From Schauerella fraxinea (GTDB lineage: Bacteria > Pseudomonadota > Gammaproteobacteria > Burkholderiales > Burkholderiaceae_B), in assembly GCA_030849945.1 (NCBI GenBank), contig JAVDKK010000004.1:682001-746000 (forward strand): a stretch of 64,000 bases of DNA, given 5' to 3'. The translations under genes were made by a program, and so were the position numbers. This document shows, in pieces, positions 1 to 8,795 of the stretch. The notes below the pieces were generated by a model that was not told the origin of the DNA, searched no databases, and saw only the letters and a list, made by a program, of their open reading frames with translations. Numbering within the stretch: the first letter of the stretch is position 1; every line of letters begins with the position of its first letter.

Positions 1-2
1 CG

Positions 3-572
3 GGCGAGATCCTGCTCAACGGCGACACCGTCACCAAACTGAAGCCGCACCAGATCGCCCGGCGTGGCGTGGGCCGATCCTATCAAATCTCAAGCGTTTA
101 TCTGGACCTGACTTTTCAAGAGAATGTCTGGTTGGCGGCTTATCGCGCCGCACATGGCGGACGCATCGGCTGGTGGCGGCGCGTCGAGCATTACGACGGA
201 CTACGCGCGCAAGCCAGCCAACTTTTGGCGAAGCTCGGACTCGAACAATACGAGCACACCCTGGCGCGTTCGGTGTCGTACGGCGATCAGCGCCTGCTCG
301 AAATCGCCGTAACGCTTGCCACGCGACCTGAGATTCTGCTGCTGGACGAACCTACGGCAGGTCTATCGCAGCGTGAGACCGAACGCGTCAAGACATTCAT
401 CGCGTCGATCAAGAGCGAGTACACGATCGTCATGATCGAGCACAAGATGAACGTCGTCATGGAAATCTCCGATCGCATCCATGTCATGAATCGGGGCGCC
501 CTGATTGCTGCTGGAACGGCCGCCGAGATATCGCAGAACCAGGCAGTACACGCTGCTTATTTTGGACTTTGA
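3..572 (+). CDS. ABC transporter ATP-binding protein, LivG type (5' end outside window)
   Basis: This is the ATPase half of a high-affinity branched-chain amino acid/amide (HAAT) importer, acting on the cytoplasmic side of the inner membrane. The reading frame is open from the first bases, so the start and the Walker A loop lie upstream of the window. Visible motifs are the Q-loop (RSYQIS), a variant signature SYGDQR, Walker B with ILLLDEPTAG and the H-loop histidine in IEHKM. The protein ends in VHAAYFGL, typical of LivG homologs. It touches the LivF-type gene at 575 and is probably in one transcript with it and the amidase-like gene at 1345. The substrate cannot be read from the sequence. 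Confidence 0.9.
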   Translation, partial: GEILLNGDTVTKLKPHQIARRGVGRSYQISSVYLDLTFQENVWLAAYRAAHGGRIGWWRRVEHYDGLRAQASQLLAKLGLEQYEHTLARSVSYGDQRLLEIAVTLATRPEILLLDEPTAGLSQRETERVKTFIASIKSEYTIVMIEHKMNVVMEISDRIHVMNRGALIAAGTAAEISQNQAVHAAYFGL

Positions 573-574
573 CC

Positions 575-1270
575 ATGTTGCTACAGGTGAACTCGATCAA
601 TACGTTCTACGGTCCCAGCCAGGCGATCCACGATGTGTCTTTCGACATCGAGTCGCGCGAAGTCGTGGCGCTGCTGGGCCGTAACGGCGCCGGCAAGACG
701 ACGACGCTACGCTCCATTATGGGATTGAACAACGTGGCACAGGGCTCGATTACGTTGGATGGCAACGACATCTCGCGCAGTCCGCCGCAGTCGATCTCGA
801 GATTGGGCGTGACCCTGGTCCCCGAAACGCGTGATCCCTTCGTTCTGCTGACCGTCCGGGAAAACATCCTCCTGGGCTACCGCGAGGGTTCGCCCTACAC
901 ACTCGACCGGCTGATGGATCTTTTTCCATTACTCAAAGAGTTGTTGAAGAAAAAGGGCGGTGAAGTTTCCGGTGGGCAACAGCAGATGATGGTGATGGCG
1001 CGCGGGTTGGCCATGGGACCTCGCCTGCTTCTGCTGGATGAACCCTCGCAAGGCCTGGCACCCATCATGGTGAAGACGGTTGCGAGCGTGCTGAGCGCGC
1101 TCAAGCAAGACGACCTGACGATACTGCTGGTGGAACAGAATCTGAGCATGGCCCTGGACATCGCCGATCGGGTGGTCGTTCTGGAAAACGGCGCCGTGGC
1201 CGACACCTTCACCAGTGCCGAAGGCCGTGCCAACCCCGGCCGTCTGGAGCAATACCTCGCGGTGCATTGA
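575..1270 (+). CDS. ABC transporter ATP-binding protein, LivF type
   Basis: This is the second ATPase of the HAAT importer. Of 231 residues, Walker A is GRNGAGKT (about 35-42), the signature is VSGGQ (131-135) and Walker B is LLLLDEPSQGL (about 151-161). The ATG at 575 lies 2 bases after the stop of the LivG-type gene; a TTG six bases earlier is possible but less likely. The length fits LivF/UrtE proteins. The permeases and binding protein are not in the window and presumably lie upstream. The downstream amidase-like gene suggests that the transporter brings in an amide or related nitrogen compound, which is an inference from context. Confidence 0.92.
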   Translation: MLLQVNSINTFYGPSQAIHDVSFDIESREVVALLGRNGAGKTTTLRSIMGLNNVAQGSITLDGNDISRSPPQSISRLGVTLVPETRDPFVLLTVRENILLGYREGSPYTLDRLMDLFPLLKELLKKKGGEVSGGQQQMMVMARGLAMGPRLLLLDEPSQGLAPIMVKTVASVLSALKQDDLTILLVEQNLSMALDIADRVVVLENGAVADTFTSAEGRANPGRLEQYLAVH

Positions 1271-1344
1271 GCGCCGGCTTTTCTGCCCTGCCAGTCAGGT
1301 GCGACCGCCGTGCCGTCATATCCATAAAACAACCAAAGAAGCGC

Positions 1345-3567
1345 ATGAACACACCCCTCACCCATCCCCCCATTCTCGGTTATGTCACCCCGTTGAGTGC
1401 GCAGCCGGGTCAGTCGTTGTCGTTTCGGATCACGTCGGCCGGCAACCAGCCCTTCAGCGCGCGCGTGGTCCGCATACATTGCGCCGACCCGAATCCCGCC
1501 GGCCCGGGGATGAGACTGGACGCCGTGCCCTTTGCGCTTGACGCCGAGTATGCCGGCAAGGAACAGACCGTGCATCCGGGTTCCTGCGCCATCGCGAACC
1601 TTCCTGTGTTGAAGGACCACGCGTGTGTTGACGTGCACCTGCGGATCAAACCTACCCTCGTCGCACAACCCATGCAAACCGTCTGCAGTCTTCAAGATGC
1701 ATCTGGACAAGACGGCATCGCGCTGGCGATCGATGAGGGCGAGTTCGTCCTGCAAGTATTTGCTGCCGCTGACGCGCGCGTCGCAACCACGCGCACCGGG
1801 CTGCACGCGCAGCAGGATCGCTGGCAGTCGATACGCTTGCGCGTGGATATCGGCGCGGGCGAAATCGCGTTGGATATTGGCCCGGTGGCAGTGGGTGCGC
1901 CGGGCGCGGCGCCCGCCGATCCCGCGCGCTCGGCTCGCATGGGCCTCGTCGACGGCGTCGATCGCCCGGCCCCCACGCTGTTCTGTCTTGGTGCGCGTTG
2001 GCGTGGTCATCCCGTGGACGGCTACAACGGTTTGATGGAAGCCCCAGCACTTTACGCCGCGCCCAGCGCCGACCACGCCGAGCTCATCGCGCAATGGTGC
2101 CTGGCCGATGACATGCAGGAACAGTCGATAAGCGGCACCCGCCCGGACATGCCCGCGTTGACGTTGATCAACATGCCGGTGCGAGCCGTGCGATCGGCCG
2201 ACTGGACCGGCCTGAATCTGGACTGGAAGACCGCCCCCGCGCAGTATGCCGCCATCTATTTTCATGCCGATGCGTTGTCCGACTGCGGCTGGGACGAAAG
2301 CCTCAGTCTGAACATTCCTGCCGGTATGGCGTCCGGCGTGTACGGACTGGAGGTGACGCATCCTGACGGTCAGGACACCATCCCGTTCTATGTCACCCCC
2401 GCCGCCGGTGGCCCGCGCGCCCGCATCCTGTTTCTTGCTCCCACATTGACGTACCAGGCTTACGCCAATCACGCCCGAAACAACTACGCCGGCGCATTGG
2501 CCGAGCGCATCGCAGATTGGGGCGCCTACCCACACAACCCCGACGTCGTGACGCAATATGGGGCATCCACGTACAACCGGCACAAGGATATGGCCGGGAT
2601 CAGCCTGTCGTCACGACTGCGTCCCATGTTGACGATGCGACCGGGCTACCTCACCTTTCCTGACCCCAATGGCTCCGGCTTGCGCCATTTCCCCGCCGAT
2701 TCGCACCTCACGAATTGGCTATTGGAAAAAGGATACGAATACGACGTGATCACCGACGAGGACCTGGACGACCAGGGGGTGGAAGCCTTGCAGCACTACG
2801 ATGTGGTCTTGACCGGGTCGCACCCCGAATATCACACCCGCCGCATGATCGAGGCGCTCATTGCGTATCGCGAGGCGGGTGGCTACTTGATGTATCTCGG
2901 CGCCAATGGGTTCTACTGGAAGATCGCACGCCCCGCGTCGGCGCCGCACATGCTTGAGATACGCCGTGCCGAGGGCGGCATACGCGCCTGGGCAAGCGAA
3001 CCAGGGGAGTACTACCACCAGTTGGACGGTGGCTATGGCGGCATGTGGCGGCGAAACGGGATCGCGCCACAGACCACAGCCGGCGTGGGATTCGCCGTGC
3101 AGGGCGGATTCGAGGGCGTGGGCTACCGGCGCACTGCCGAGTCTTATGAACCCGACGTGTCGTGGCTGTTCGAGGGGGTCGGCGACGAGACATTCGGCGA
3201 TTTTGGCCTCTCCGGCGGCGGCGCTGCGGGCTTCGAGCTCGATCAGGTCGTGCCCGAACTCGGCTCGCCGAGTTACCTCAAAATTGTCGGCATTTCGGAC
3301 AATCACGGCCCAAGCTTTAAACTGGCGCCCGAAGAAATTCTGACGTGGACCATTGCGGCGTCGATCCCACGCAAATACGAGGGCGTGCGCGCCCACATGG
3401 CCGTGGGTGTCGCCGAGCACGGCGGGGGCCTGTTTGCCGTCGGGTCGATCACCTTCCTGGGCAGCCTCGCGCACAATCGTTGCGACAACGACGTCTCCCG
3501 CATCGTCGATAACTGCCTGCGGCACTTTCTGTCCAAATCCTCGTGCGCAACATCCGTGGCGACCTGA
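1345..3567 (+). CDS. N,N-dimethylformamidase large (beta) subunit-like hydrolase
   Basis: A 740-residue protein resembling the large subunit of N,N-dimethylformamidase, which hydrolyses DMF to dimethylamine and formate. The N-terminal part carries the family-typical segment around NPAGPGMR (about 50-57). A middle beta-rich LamG-like region spans roughly 100-260. The C-terminal half, from about 350, is the catalytic amidotransferase-like domain. The known enzyme uses an iron held by two Tyr and one Glu; Tyr370/Tyr373, Tyr405/Tyr410 and Glu495/Tyr496 (GSHPEYH) are candidates, but I could not align them. No small-subunit gene is seen beside it. I chose the ATG at 1345; an upstream in-frame start at 1267 would overlap the ATPase gene. 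The true substrate is unknown. Confidence 0.72.
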   Translation: MNTPLTHPPILGYVTPLSAQPGQSLSFRITSAGNQPFSARVVRIHCADPNPAGPGMRLDAVPFALDAEYAGKEQTVHPGSCAIANLPVLKDHACVDVHLRIKPTLVAQPMQTVCSLQDASGQDGIALAIDEGEFVLQVFAAADARVATTRTGLHAQQDRWQSIRLRVDIGAGEIALDIGPVAVGAPGAAPADPARSARMGLVDGVDRPAPTLFCLGARWRGHPVDGYNGLMEAPALYAAPSADHAELIAQWCLADDMQEQSISGTRPDMPALTLINMPVRAVRSADWTGLNLDWKTAPAQYAAIYFHADALSDCGWDESLSLNIPAGMASGVYGLEVTHPDGQDTIPFYVTPAAGGPRARILFLAPTLTYQAYANHARNNYAGALAERIADWGAYPHNPDVVTQYGASTYNRHKDMAGISLSSRLRPMLTMRPGYLTFPDPNGSGLRHFPADSHLTNWLLEKGYEYDVITDEDLDDQGVEALQHYDVVLTGSHPEYHTRRMIEALIAYREAGGYLMYLGANGFYWKIARPASAPHMLEIRRAEGGIRAWASEPGEYYHQLDGGYGGMWRRNGIAPQTTAGVGFAVQGGFEGVGYRRTAESYEPDVSWLFEGVGDETFGDFGLSGGGAAGFELDQVVPELGSPSYLKIVGISDNHGPSFKLAPEEILTWTIAASIPRKYEGVRAHMAVGVAEHGGGLFAVGSITFLGSLAHNRCDNDVSRIVDNCLRHFLSKSSCATSVAT

Positions 3568-3586
3568 ACCTATTTTGTAGACTGGC

Positions 3587-4591
3587 GTGACCAAAAAAAC
3601 TCCTACGCAGAAAGATGTGGCGAAACTTGCAGGCGTATCGCAAGCCGCCGTTTCGCGTTTCATTTCCGGGAAAGGCGCCATCTCGCAGGAAGTCCGCGAG
3701 AAAATCCTGAAGGTGGTGGATTTGGTCAATTACCAGCCCGACCCTTTGGCGCGCGGCTTGAGCAGCGGAAAGTTCAACATCATCGCGATCGTGATGGCCA
3801 ACATTACCAATCCCTGGTATCCGATTGTGCTTGAAACGATCACGCGCGAATTACATCGGCATGGCTTGCAGACGCTGCTTTTCAACGCCACACCACCACA
3901 AACCGTCGACGATCTCATGCCGCTCGTGCTTCAGTACCGCGTGCGCGGCGTCATCATCACGACTGCGTCACTCACGTCGTCCGGTGCTGATTTATGCGTC
4001 CGGCAAGGCGTGCCAGTGGTGATGTTCAACCGCTATTCGCAGATCGGCAACGGTCACTCCGTATCGACCGACAACATCGGCGGCGGGCGGCTCGCCGCCG
4101 ACGTGTTGTTGCGGTCGGGCAGCAAGGAACCGGCCTTTCTGGGGGGTATGCCTTTGGTCTCGACCAACCGCGACCGGCGCACCGGTTTCATGGAACGGCT
4201 GGCGGAATTGGGCATGACATCGATACCGCAGCTAGAGAAAGAGTTCACCTATAGCTGGGGCTACGAAGCGACCCAGATGTTGCTAGCCAGGCACCCTGGC
4301 ATCGACGCCCTGTTTTGCGCAGACGATGAAATCGCGTCCGGCGCCATCGACGCATTGCGCTACGCGGTAGGCAAGCGCGTGCCGGAAGATGTGCGCGTTT
4401 TCGGATTCGACGATCACCCCGTCGCGTCCAATGCCGCGTATCACATGACGACCATTCGGCAGCCCGTCGAAGACATGATCAGCGCCGCCATCGAATTGCT
4501 ATTGCAAGACAGCGACAAGAATGAACGGCGCGTGTTGCCCGGCCAACTCGTCTACCGAGGATCGACACCTGAAATGCCGGGCGCCGCCTGA
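3587..4591 (+). CDS. LacI-family transcriptional regulator
   Basis: A 334-residue regulator starting at GTG 3587. The helix-turn-helix occupies about residues 7-30 (KDVAKLAGVSQAAVSRFISG), followed by a hinge (YQPDPLARGLSSGK) and a periplasmic-binding-protein-like effector domain with the usual NPWYP and DDEIASGAIDAL segments. It lies 20 bases after the dimethylformamidase-like gene on the same strand, so it is probably the local regulator of the transporter and hydrolase. Its last 40 bases overlap serB, which is read from the other strand. The effector is not identifiable. Confidence 0.9.
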   Translation: MTKKTPTQKDVAKLAGVSQAAVSRFISGKGAISQEVREKILKVVDLVNYQPDPLARGLSSGKFNIIAIVMANITNPWYPIVLETITRELHRHGLQTLLFNATPPQTVDDLMPLVLQYRVRGVIITTASLTSSGADLCVRQGVPVVMFNRYSQIGNGHSVSTDNIGGGRLAADVLLRSGSKEPAFLGGMPLVSTNRDRRTGFMERLAELGMTSIPQLEKEFTYSWGYEATQMLLARHPGIDALFCADDEIASGAIDALRYAVGKRVPEDVRVFGFDDHPVASNAAYHMTTIRQPVEDMISAAIELLLQDSDKNERRVLPGQLVYRGSTPEMPGAA

Positions 4592-5436
4592 GCATCGAGT
4601 GCGGTCAAAAGGGAATCCAGGCCCAGGCGTTCGATATTGACGTCTACCGCAGCTCGCACGACCGGCTTGGCGCAATAGCCCACAGACAGGCCCGCCAACG
4701 CCATCATCTTCAAATCATTGGCGCCATCGCCCACCACGATGGCCTCGCTCGTCGGGATACCTACATCACGACAAAGCACCTGCACGCGCTGCGCTTTGAC
4801 ATCGGCATTGATCAATGTGCCCAATAGCTCGCCCGTCAGTTTTCCCGCCACGACTTCAAGACGGTTTGAGTAATCTTCGTCTACCCCCAGTTCGGCCCGC
4901 ACCCGGCCCGTGAAGTAATCGAATCCGCCGGAAACGATCGCGGTTTTCAGACCTGCCAGTTTCGCAGTCTTGACCAGAGCAACAGCACCCGGGGTAATCT
5001 GCAAACGCTGCGCGTACACGTCATCGAAACGAGCGACGGACAGACCCGCCAACAGGCGCGTGCGCATGCGCAAACTGGTGTCGTAATCAACATCACGGTT
5101 TTGCATGGCCCGTTCGGTCAGCGCCGCAACCTCTTGCTTCTTACCCACCAGATCCGCCAATTCATCGATGCATTCGATATTGATGAGGGTCGAATCCATA
5201 TCAAACACGAGCAGCTTGAAAGCACTCAAGGGACGTTGGGTCTGAATAATCGCGCTGTCGACGTCGTGCTCGCCGCACACCGCATGGAGTGCATCACGCG
5301 CGAGCGCTGTGGGGCCCAGCGTATACACCACGCAGGACGATGAACGGCGCGTCGAATCGTTGGCACCTACCGCATGCGCCAGGCGCTTCGCGCAGGCGTC
5401 TGAAAACGGTCCAGCGCTTTGGGTCACGATCTGCAT
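4552..5436 (-). CDS. serB: Phosphoserine phosphatase SerB
   Basis: SerB performs the last step of serine biosynthesis: phosphoserine to serine plus phosphate, in the cytoplasm. The HAD motifs are all present: VFDMDST with Asp79 (nucleophile) and Asp81, IVSGGFDYFTGRV, and VGDGANDLKMMALAG. From the ATG at 5436 the protein has 294 residues, the normal size for this family. The open frame extends upstream to 5589, but that part has no family similarity. The 3' end overlaps the LacI-type gene by 40 bases (convergent). It is a housekeeping gene unrelated to its catabolic neighbours. Confidence 0.95.
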   Translation of the reverse strand: MQIVTQSAGPFSDACAKRLAHAVGANDSTRRSSSCVVYTLGPTALARDALHAVCGEHDVDSAIIQTQRPLSAFKLLVFDMDSTLINIECIDELADLVGKKQEVAALTERAMQNRDVDYDTSLRMRTRLLAGLSVARFDDVYAQRLQITPGAVALVKTAKLAGLKTAIVSGGFDYFTGRVRAELGVDEDYSNRLEVVAGKLTGELLGTLINADVKAQRVQVLCRDVGIPTSEAIVVGDGANDLKMMALAGLSVGYCAKPVVRAAVDVNIERLGLDSLLTALDAQAAPGISGVDPR

Positions 5437-5590
5437 TGCAGGGAACTCCAGAGATTCAACGTGGGACACGATTCGCAAAATACCATGCGATGAAATCACT
5501 CCCCGGAAGAGGCGTTGCCGGTCAGTCGACTTCTCCTTTAACGCACGACTTGACACCGGCAACCCTTGACGGAGCAGCCATATTTTCATA

Positions 5591-5610
5591 ATGTACGTAC
5601 AACCGTACCT
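5591..5610. promoter_or_regulatory. Putative GntR operator upstream of the first CaiB operon
   Basis: ATGTACG-N6-CGTACCT, an imperfect inverted repeat 19 bases before the CoA-transferase start. The core TGTACGTACA-N2-CGTAC occurs again at 8749-8768 in front of the Bug/CitE operon, next to the GntR-family gene. I infer that both are binding sites of that regulator. Confidence 0.6.
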
Positions 5611-5628
5611 TTAGCGAAAACCTAGACG

Positions 5629-6864
5629 ATGTCTCTTGACTTGAACGCAGGCGCCCTCAGCGGCGTGAGAGTGCTTGATCTCTCCAACTTCCTGGCCGCG
5701 CCCCTTGCATCGATGTTTCTTTCAGATTTCGGTGCCGACGTGCTCAAGGTCGAGCAGCCGGTAAAGGGTGACGAGATCCGGAAATGGGGCGACAGCAAGA
5801 ACGGCGTCGGGCTGTATTACAAGGTCGTCAATCGCGGGAAGCGATCCATCACACTCGATTTACATACCGAGCTTGGGGTGGAAGCCGTCAAGCGTCTGGT
5901 TGCCGAGACCGACGTCGTCATCGAAAACTACCGCACGGGAACCTTGGAGAAATGGGGGATCGGCTACGACACGCTTTTGGCGATCAACCCGCGTTTGGTG
6001 ATGGTTCGCGTAACAGGATTCGGTCAAACGGGGCCCTACAAGGACCGTCCTGGCTTCGGTACCCTGGCTGAAGCCTACGCAGGATATGCGCATATCAGCG
6101 GCTACCCCGATCAGCCCCCGCTCTTGCCGGGGTTTGGACTTGCCGATTCAACGACCGGGTTGATGGCCGCGTTCCTCACGCTTGTGGCGTTGAACGACAC
6201 GCGCCGTACAGGCCGCGGACAAATGGTGGATCTCGCCATATACGAGACACTGCTTACGTTACTGGGCCCACAAGTCGTCAACTTTGCCCAATTGGGACTC
6301 GTGCAAGGGCGCAACGGCAGTCGGCTGCCCTTTACGGCGCCGCGCAAAACGTATCAAACCAACGATGGACGGTGGGTGTCGATCGCCGGAAGCGCACAGT
6401 CGGCGTTTTTACGAATATGCAGCACGCTCGACATTCCCGAGATCGCGGAAGATCCGCGTTTTGCCGATAACCGGCAGCGCTTGCTGAACTGTGGCGCCCT
6501 CGACGACGCCATTCAAGCTGCCGTTGCACGATTCGATCTGCCCTCGTTGCTCGAACGCTCGGCCGCTACACAATGCACGATCGCACCGGTCAACGACATC
6601 GCCATGATTTTCGATGACGAGCACATCGCGGCGCGGGAGAATATTTTTTCCGTCTACGACCCGGAGCTTGCCGAACCGATAAGGATGCAAAACGTGGTCG
6701 GCAAGCTTTCCGGATCGCCTGGCGCCATCAAGCACGCGGGCCCGCGTCTCGGCGAACATAACCGTGCGGTGCTCATCGATCATCTTGGCTACACGGAGGA
6801 AGCGCTTGCCGCCGCGGGGATTGCGGTTGACCTGGCAATCGAGAACACGGCGAGCAGCGTCTAA
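5629..6864 (+). CDS. CaiB/BaiF family (class III) CoA-transferase
   Basis: A 411-residue type III CoA-transferase, which moves CoA from a donor such as succinyl-CoA to a carboxylic acid. The family hallmarks are RVLDLSNFLAAP near the N-terminus, FGADVLKVEQP, VSGFGQTGPY-like VTGFGQTGPY (about 128-137) and LADSTTG, whose Asp173 is at the expected position of the catalytic aspartate. The next gene (6878) is HMG-CoA-lyase-like, so the substrate may be a branched hydroxydicarboxylate such as 3-hydroxy-3-methylglutarate, which would be activated here and then cleaved. That assignment is inference. The promoter region carries the GntR-type repeat at 5591. Confidence 0.9.
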   Translation: MSLDLNAGALSGVRVLDLSNFLAAPLASMFLSDFGADVLKVEQPVKGDEIRKWGDSKNGVGLYYKVVNRGKRSITLDLHTELGVEAVKRLVAETDVVIENYRTGTLEKWGIGYDTLLAINPRLVMVRVTGFGQTGPYKDRPGFGTLAEAYAGYAHISGYPDQPPLLPGFGLADSTTGLMAAFLTLVALNDTRRTGRGQMVDLAIYETLLTLLGPQVVNFAQLGLVQGRNGSRLPFTAPRKTYQTNDGRWVSIAGSAQSAFLRICSTLDIPEIAEDPRFADNRQRLLNCGALDDAIQAAVARFDLPSLLERSAATQCTIAPVNDIAMIFDDEHIAARENIFSVYDPELAEPIRMQNVVGKLSGSPGAIKHAGPRLGEHNRAVLIDHLGYTEEALAAAGIAVDLAIENTASSV

Positions 6865-6877
6865 CTTGGAGATGGCG

Positions 6878-7834
6878 ATGATTAAACTACCTGATCGAAT
6901 CGACGTCGTCGAAGTAGGACCACGCGACGGCTTGCAGAGCCTGCCCAAATGGATACCCACGGCGGACAAGATCCGCATGGTGGACCGTTTATCTCAGGCT
7001 GGCTTGCCGGTAATTGAAGTGACGGGTTTCGCGCATCCCAAGGTGATACCCAATCTCAGCGACGCCGAAGCGGTATTCGCAGGCATCACACGCCGTGAAG
7101 GCACGATTTATCGTGGTCTCGCCCCAAATGCGAAAGGTGCTTCGCGGGCGATCGCGGCACAAGCCGACGAGATCGTTGGCTTGACCATTGCAAGCGCAAC
7201 GTATCTGAAGAAAAACCAGAACATGACGCTCGACCAGGCCAGCGAGCAAGCCATTGAGGCGTATCACATTGCGAGCACGCATCATGTGCGGTACGTCCTG
7301 GCGATTGGCATGGCATTCTGGTGTCCCTATGAAGGCTTGATCAAGGAAGATCACGTGCTTCGTCTCGTGGCGCGATTCCATGATGCGGGTATACGCCGTA
7401 TGTATTTCGCCGGTTCGGTAGGACTGGAGGATCCGCGCCACGTCGAGAGCCTCTTCACCAAACTCGTCGCGCGCTATCCGGAGGCCGCGTTCGGCTTCCA
7501 CGTGCACAACCTGGGTGGCATGGCGACGGCAAACATTCTGGCGGCAATGACCGCCGGCGCGCGCTGGATCGAGGGCGCAATTTGCGGGATAGGCGGCGGA
7601 ATCGCCATGCCCAGTGCACTCGGCGCCGTGGGCAATTATCCAACCGAGGATTTGCTTTCGATGTTGACCTACATGGGAATCGATACCGGCGTGGATGCTG
7701 CCGAGGTCATTCTTGCGGCGCAAGATGTGGCTACCATCCTGGCCATTGATCCACGCAGCAATGCTGCCAATGGCTGCACCCGATCGGCCATTGCGGCTTG
7801 GGGTGCAAGCCATCGCGCTGCCGTGCCGGGATGA
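6878..7834 (+). CDS. Hydroxymethylglutaryl-CoA lyase-like protein (DRE-TIM family)
   Basis: A 318-residue TIM-barrel enzyme related to HMG-CoA lyase, which splits HMG-CoA into acetyl-CoA and acetoacetate. VGPRDGLQ gives Arg16 and the metal ligand Asp17, and FHVHNLGG gives His208 and His210. These three ligands have exactly the spacing of human HMGCL Asp42, His233 and His235. The catalytic loop GLGGCPYA of true lyases is instead CGIGGGIAMP, so the position matching Cys266 is Gly241. It may therefore cleave a different acyl-CoA or use Cys236. The start at 6878 is preferred because GGAG lies 6 bases upstream; an ATG at 6872 is too close. It is probably cotranscribed with the CoA-transferase. Confidence 0.87.
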   Translation: MIKLPDRIDVVEVGPRDGLQSLPKWIPTADKIRMVDRLSQAGLPVIEVTGFAHPKVIPNLSDAEAVFAGITRREGTIYRGLAPNAKGASRAIAAQADEIVGLTIASATYLKKNQNMTLDQASEQAIEAYHIASTHHVRYVLAIGMAFWCPYEGLIKEDHVLRLVARFHDAGIRRMYFAGSVGLEDPRHVESLFTKLVARYPEAAFGFHVHNLGGMATANILAAMTAGARWIEGAICGIGGGIAMPSALGAVGNYPTEDLLSMLTYMGIDTGVDAAEVILAAQDVATILAIDPRSNAANGCTRSAIAAWGASHRAAVPG

Positions 7835-7845
7835 AGCGCCGAGCG

Positions 7846-8637
7846 CTACGCCTCGCCGGGCTGCGCGCGAAATTGGACCGATTGGGTATAGCGCTCGCTC
7901 GGGTAGTAACCGATACTGATCTGGACCATATTCGCATCCTTGTCCAGGTAATACCGGGTGATCTTCAGCGCCGGTTGGCCATTTTCGGCTTGAAGCGCTT
8001 TCGCGATCGGCAAGGTCAACGCCGCAGCGGTGATTTCCTGCTGCACCTCAACAATTCGAACGCCATATCGCTCTTCTATCCGGCGATAAATAGGTGTGCG
8101 GGAAATGCTTGCCACATCGGTGACGTCGGCATAGTTCACTTTTACGTACACCGAGATAAAGCTCATCGGTGCGTCAGCGCCAGGAACCTTACGTACGAAG
8201 CATGCTTCGGACCAAACCTGGCCCACCGGACAGCGCAATTGCGCCGCCCAGAATTCGTCGGCCTGAAGCTCCCTTCTTGAGAATGCGTGCATCTCTGTCG
8301 CGTCGACGAACTGCAGCAAATCGGAGATCGAGTTGATGCCGCTGAAGAAGCGCGGTTCATCGGGGCGCCCCCGAACTTTCGTCCCGATGCCGGCACGAGA
8401 TGCGACGAGCCCCTGCTCTTTCAATTCGCGGATGGCTTGGCGCACGGTGTGCCGGCTGACGCCATAACGTTGACTCAGCACCGTTTCCGGCGGCAGTGAG
8501 TCGCCAATAGCGTAGCGGCCCTGTTGAATGTCGCGAGTCAGTGCGCTGGCGAGTGATAGATAAAGTGACTGCCGGCCGACTTTCAAGGCCTCACCGTCGT
8601 CGGTTGGTACCGCTAAAGGTTTGGGGCTGGATTTCAT
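7846..8637 (-). CDS. GntR-family regulator, HutC/UTRA subfamily
   Basis: A repressor-type protein with an N-terminal winged helix (about residues 25-90: LPPETVLSQRYGVSRHTVRQAI) and a C-terminal UTRA effector domain (ITRYYLDKDANMVQISIGYYP near the end). It lies between two operons whose promoters share a TGTACG-N6-CGTAC repeat; one copy is directly upstream of this gene, so autoregulation is likely. The start is uncertain: ATG 8637 (263 residues) fits the family, ATG 8652 is close by, and ATG 8730 has an AGGGTGG ribosome site but would add about 31 unusual residues. The 3' end lies 11 bases from the HMG-CoA-lyase-like gene. Confidence 0.9.
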   Translation of the reverse strand: MKSSPKPLAVPTDDGEALKVGRQSLYLSLASALTRDIQQGRYAIGDSLPPETVLSQRYGVSRHTVRQAIRELKEQGLVASRAGIGTKVRGRPDEPRFFSGINSISDLLQFVDATEMHAFSRRELQADEFWAAQLRCPVGQVWSEACFVRKVPGADAPMSFISVYVKVNYADVTDVASISRTPIYRRIEERYGVRIVEVQQEITAAALTLPIAKALQAENGQPALKITRYYLDKDANMVQISIGYYPSERYTQSVQFRAQPGEA

Positions 8638-8748
8638 AGGCAAGACGGACATCCCGATAAAGGGCGATTGTACTTGGGTGTTTGGACCCGACCGATGGAC
8701 GCAAATAGTTAGGCAAACACGTATTGACATGCCGTTGACGCCACCCTA

Positions 8749-8768
8749 TTGTACGTACATTCGTACAA
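8749..8768. promoter_or_regulatory. GntR-type operator between the regulator and the Bug/CitE operon
   Basis: A perfect inverted repeat TTGTACG-N6-CGTACAA, 27 bases before the Bug-receptor start and next to the divergent GntR gene. The same core is seen at 5591-5610. Position, symmetry and duplication support an operator for the GntR/UTRA protein. Confidence 0.7.
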
Positions 8769-8795
8769 CATAAAAACGAACGGGTGGAGACCAAG

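Noticed and set aside
895..2583. Long antisense open frame (562 codons, minus strand)
   Set aside because: It lies wholly over the LivF and dimethylformamidase-like genes; the Arg/His/Gly-rich translation has no domain and is a by-product of high GC.
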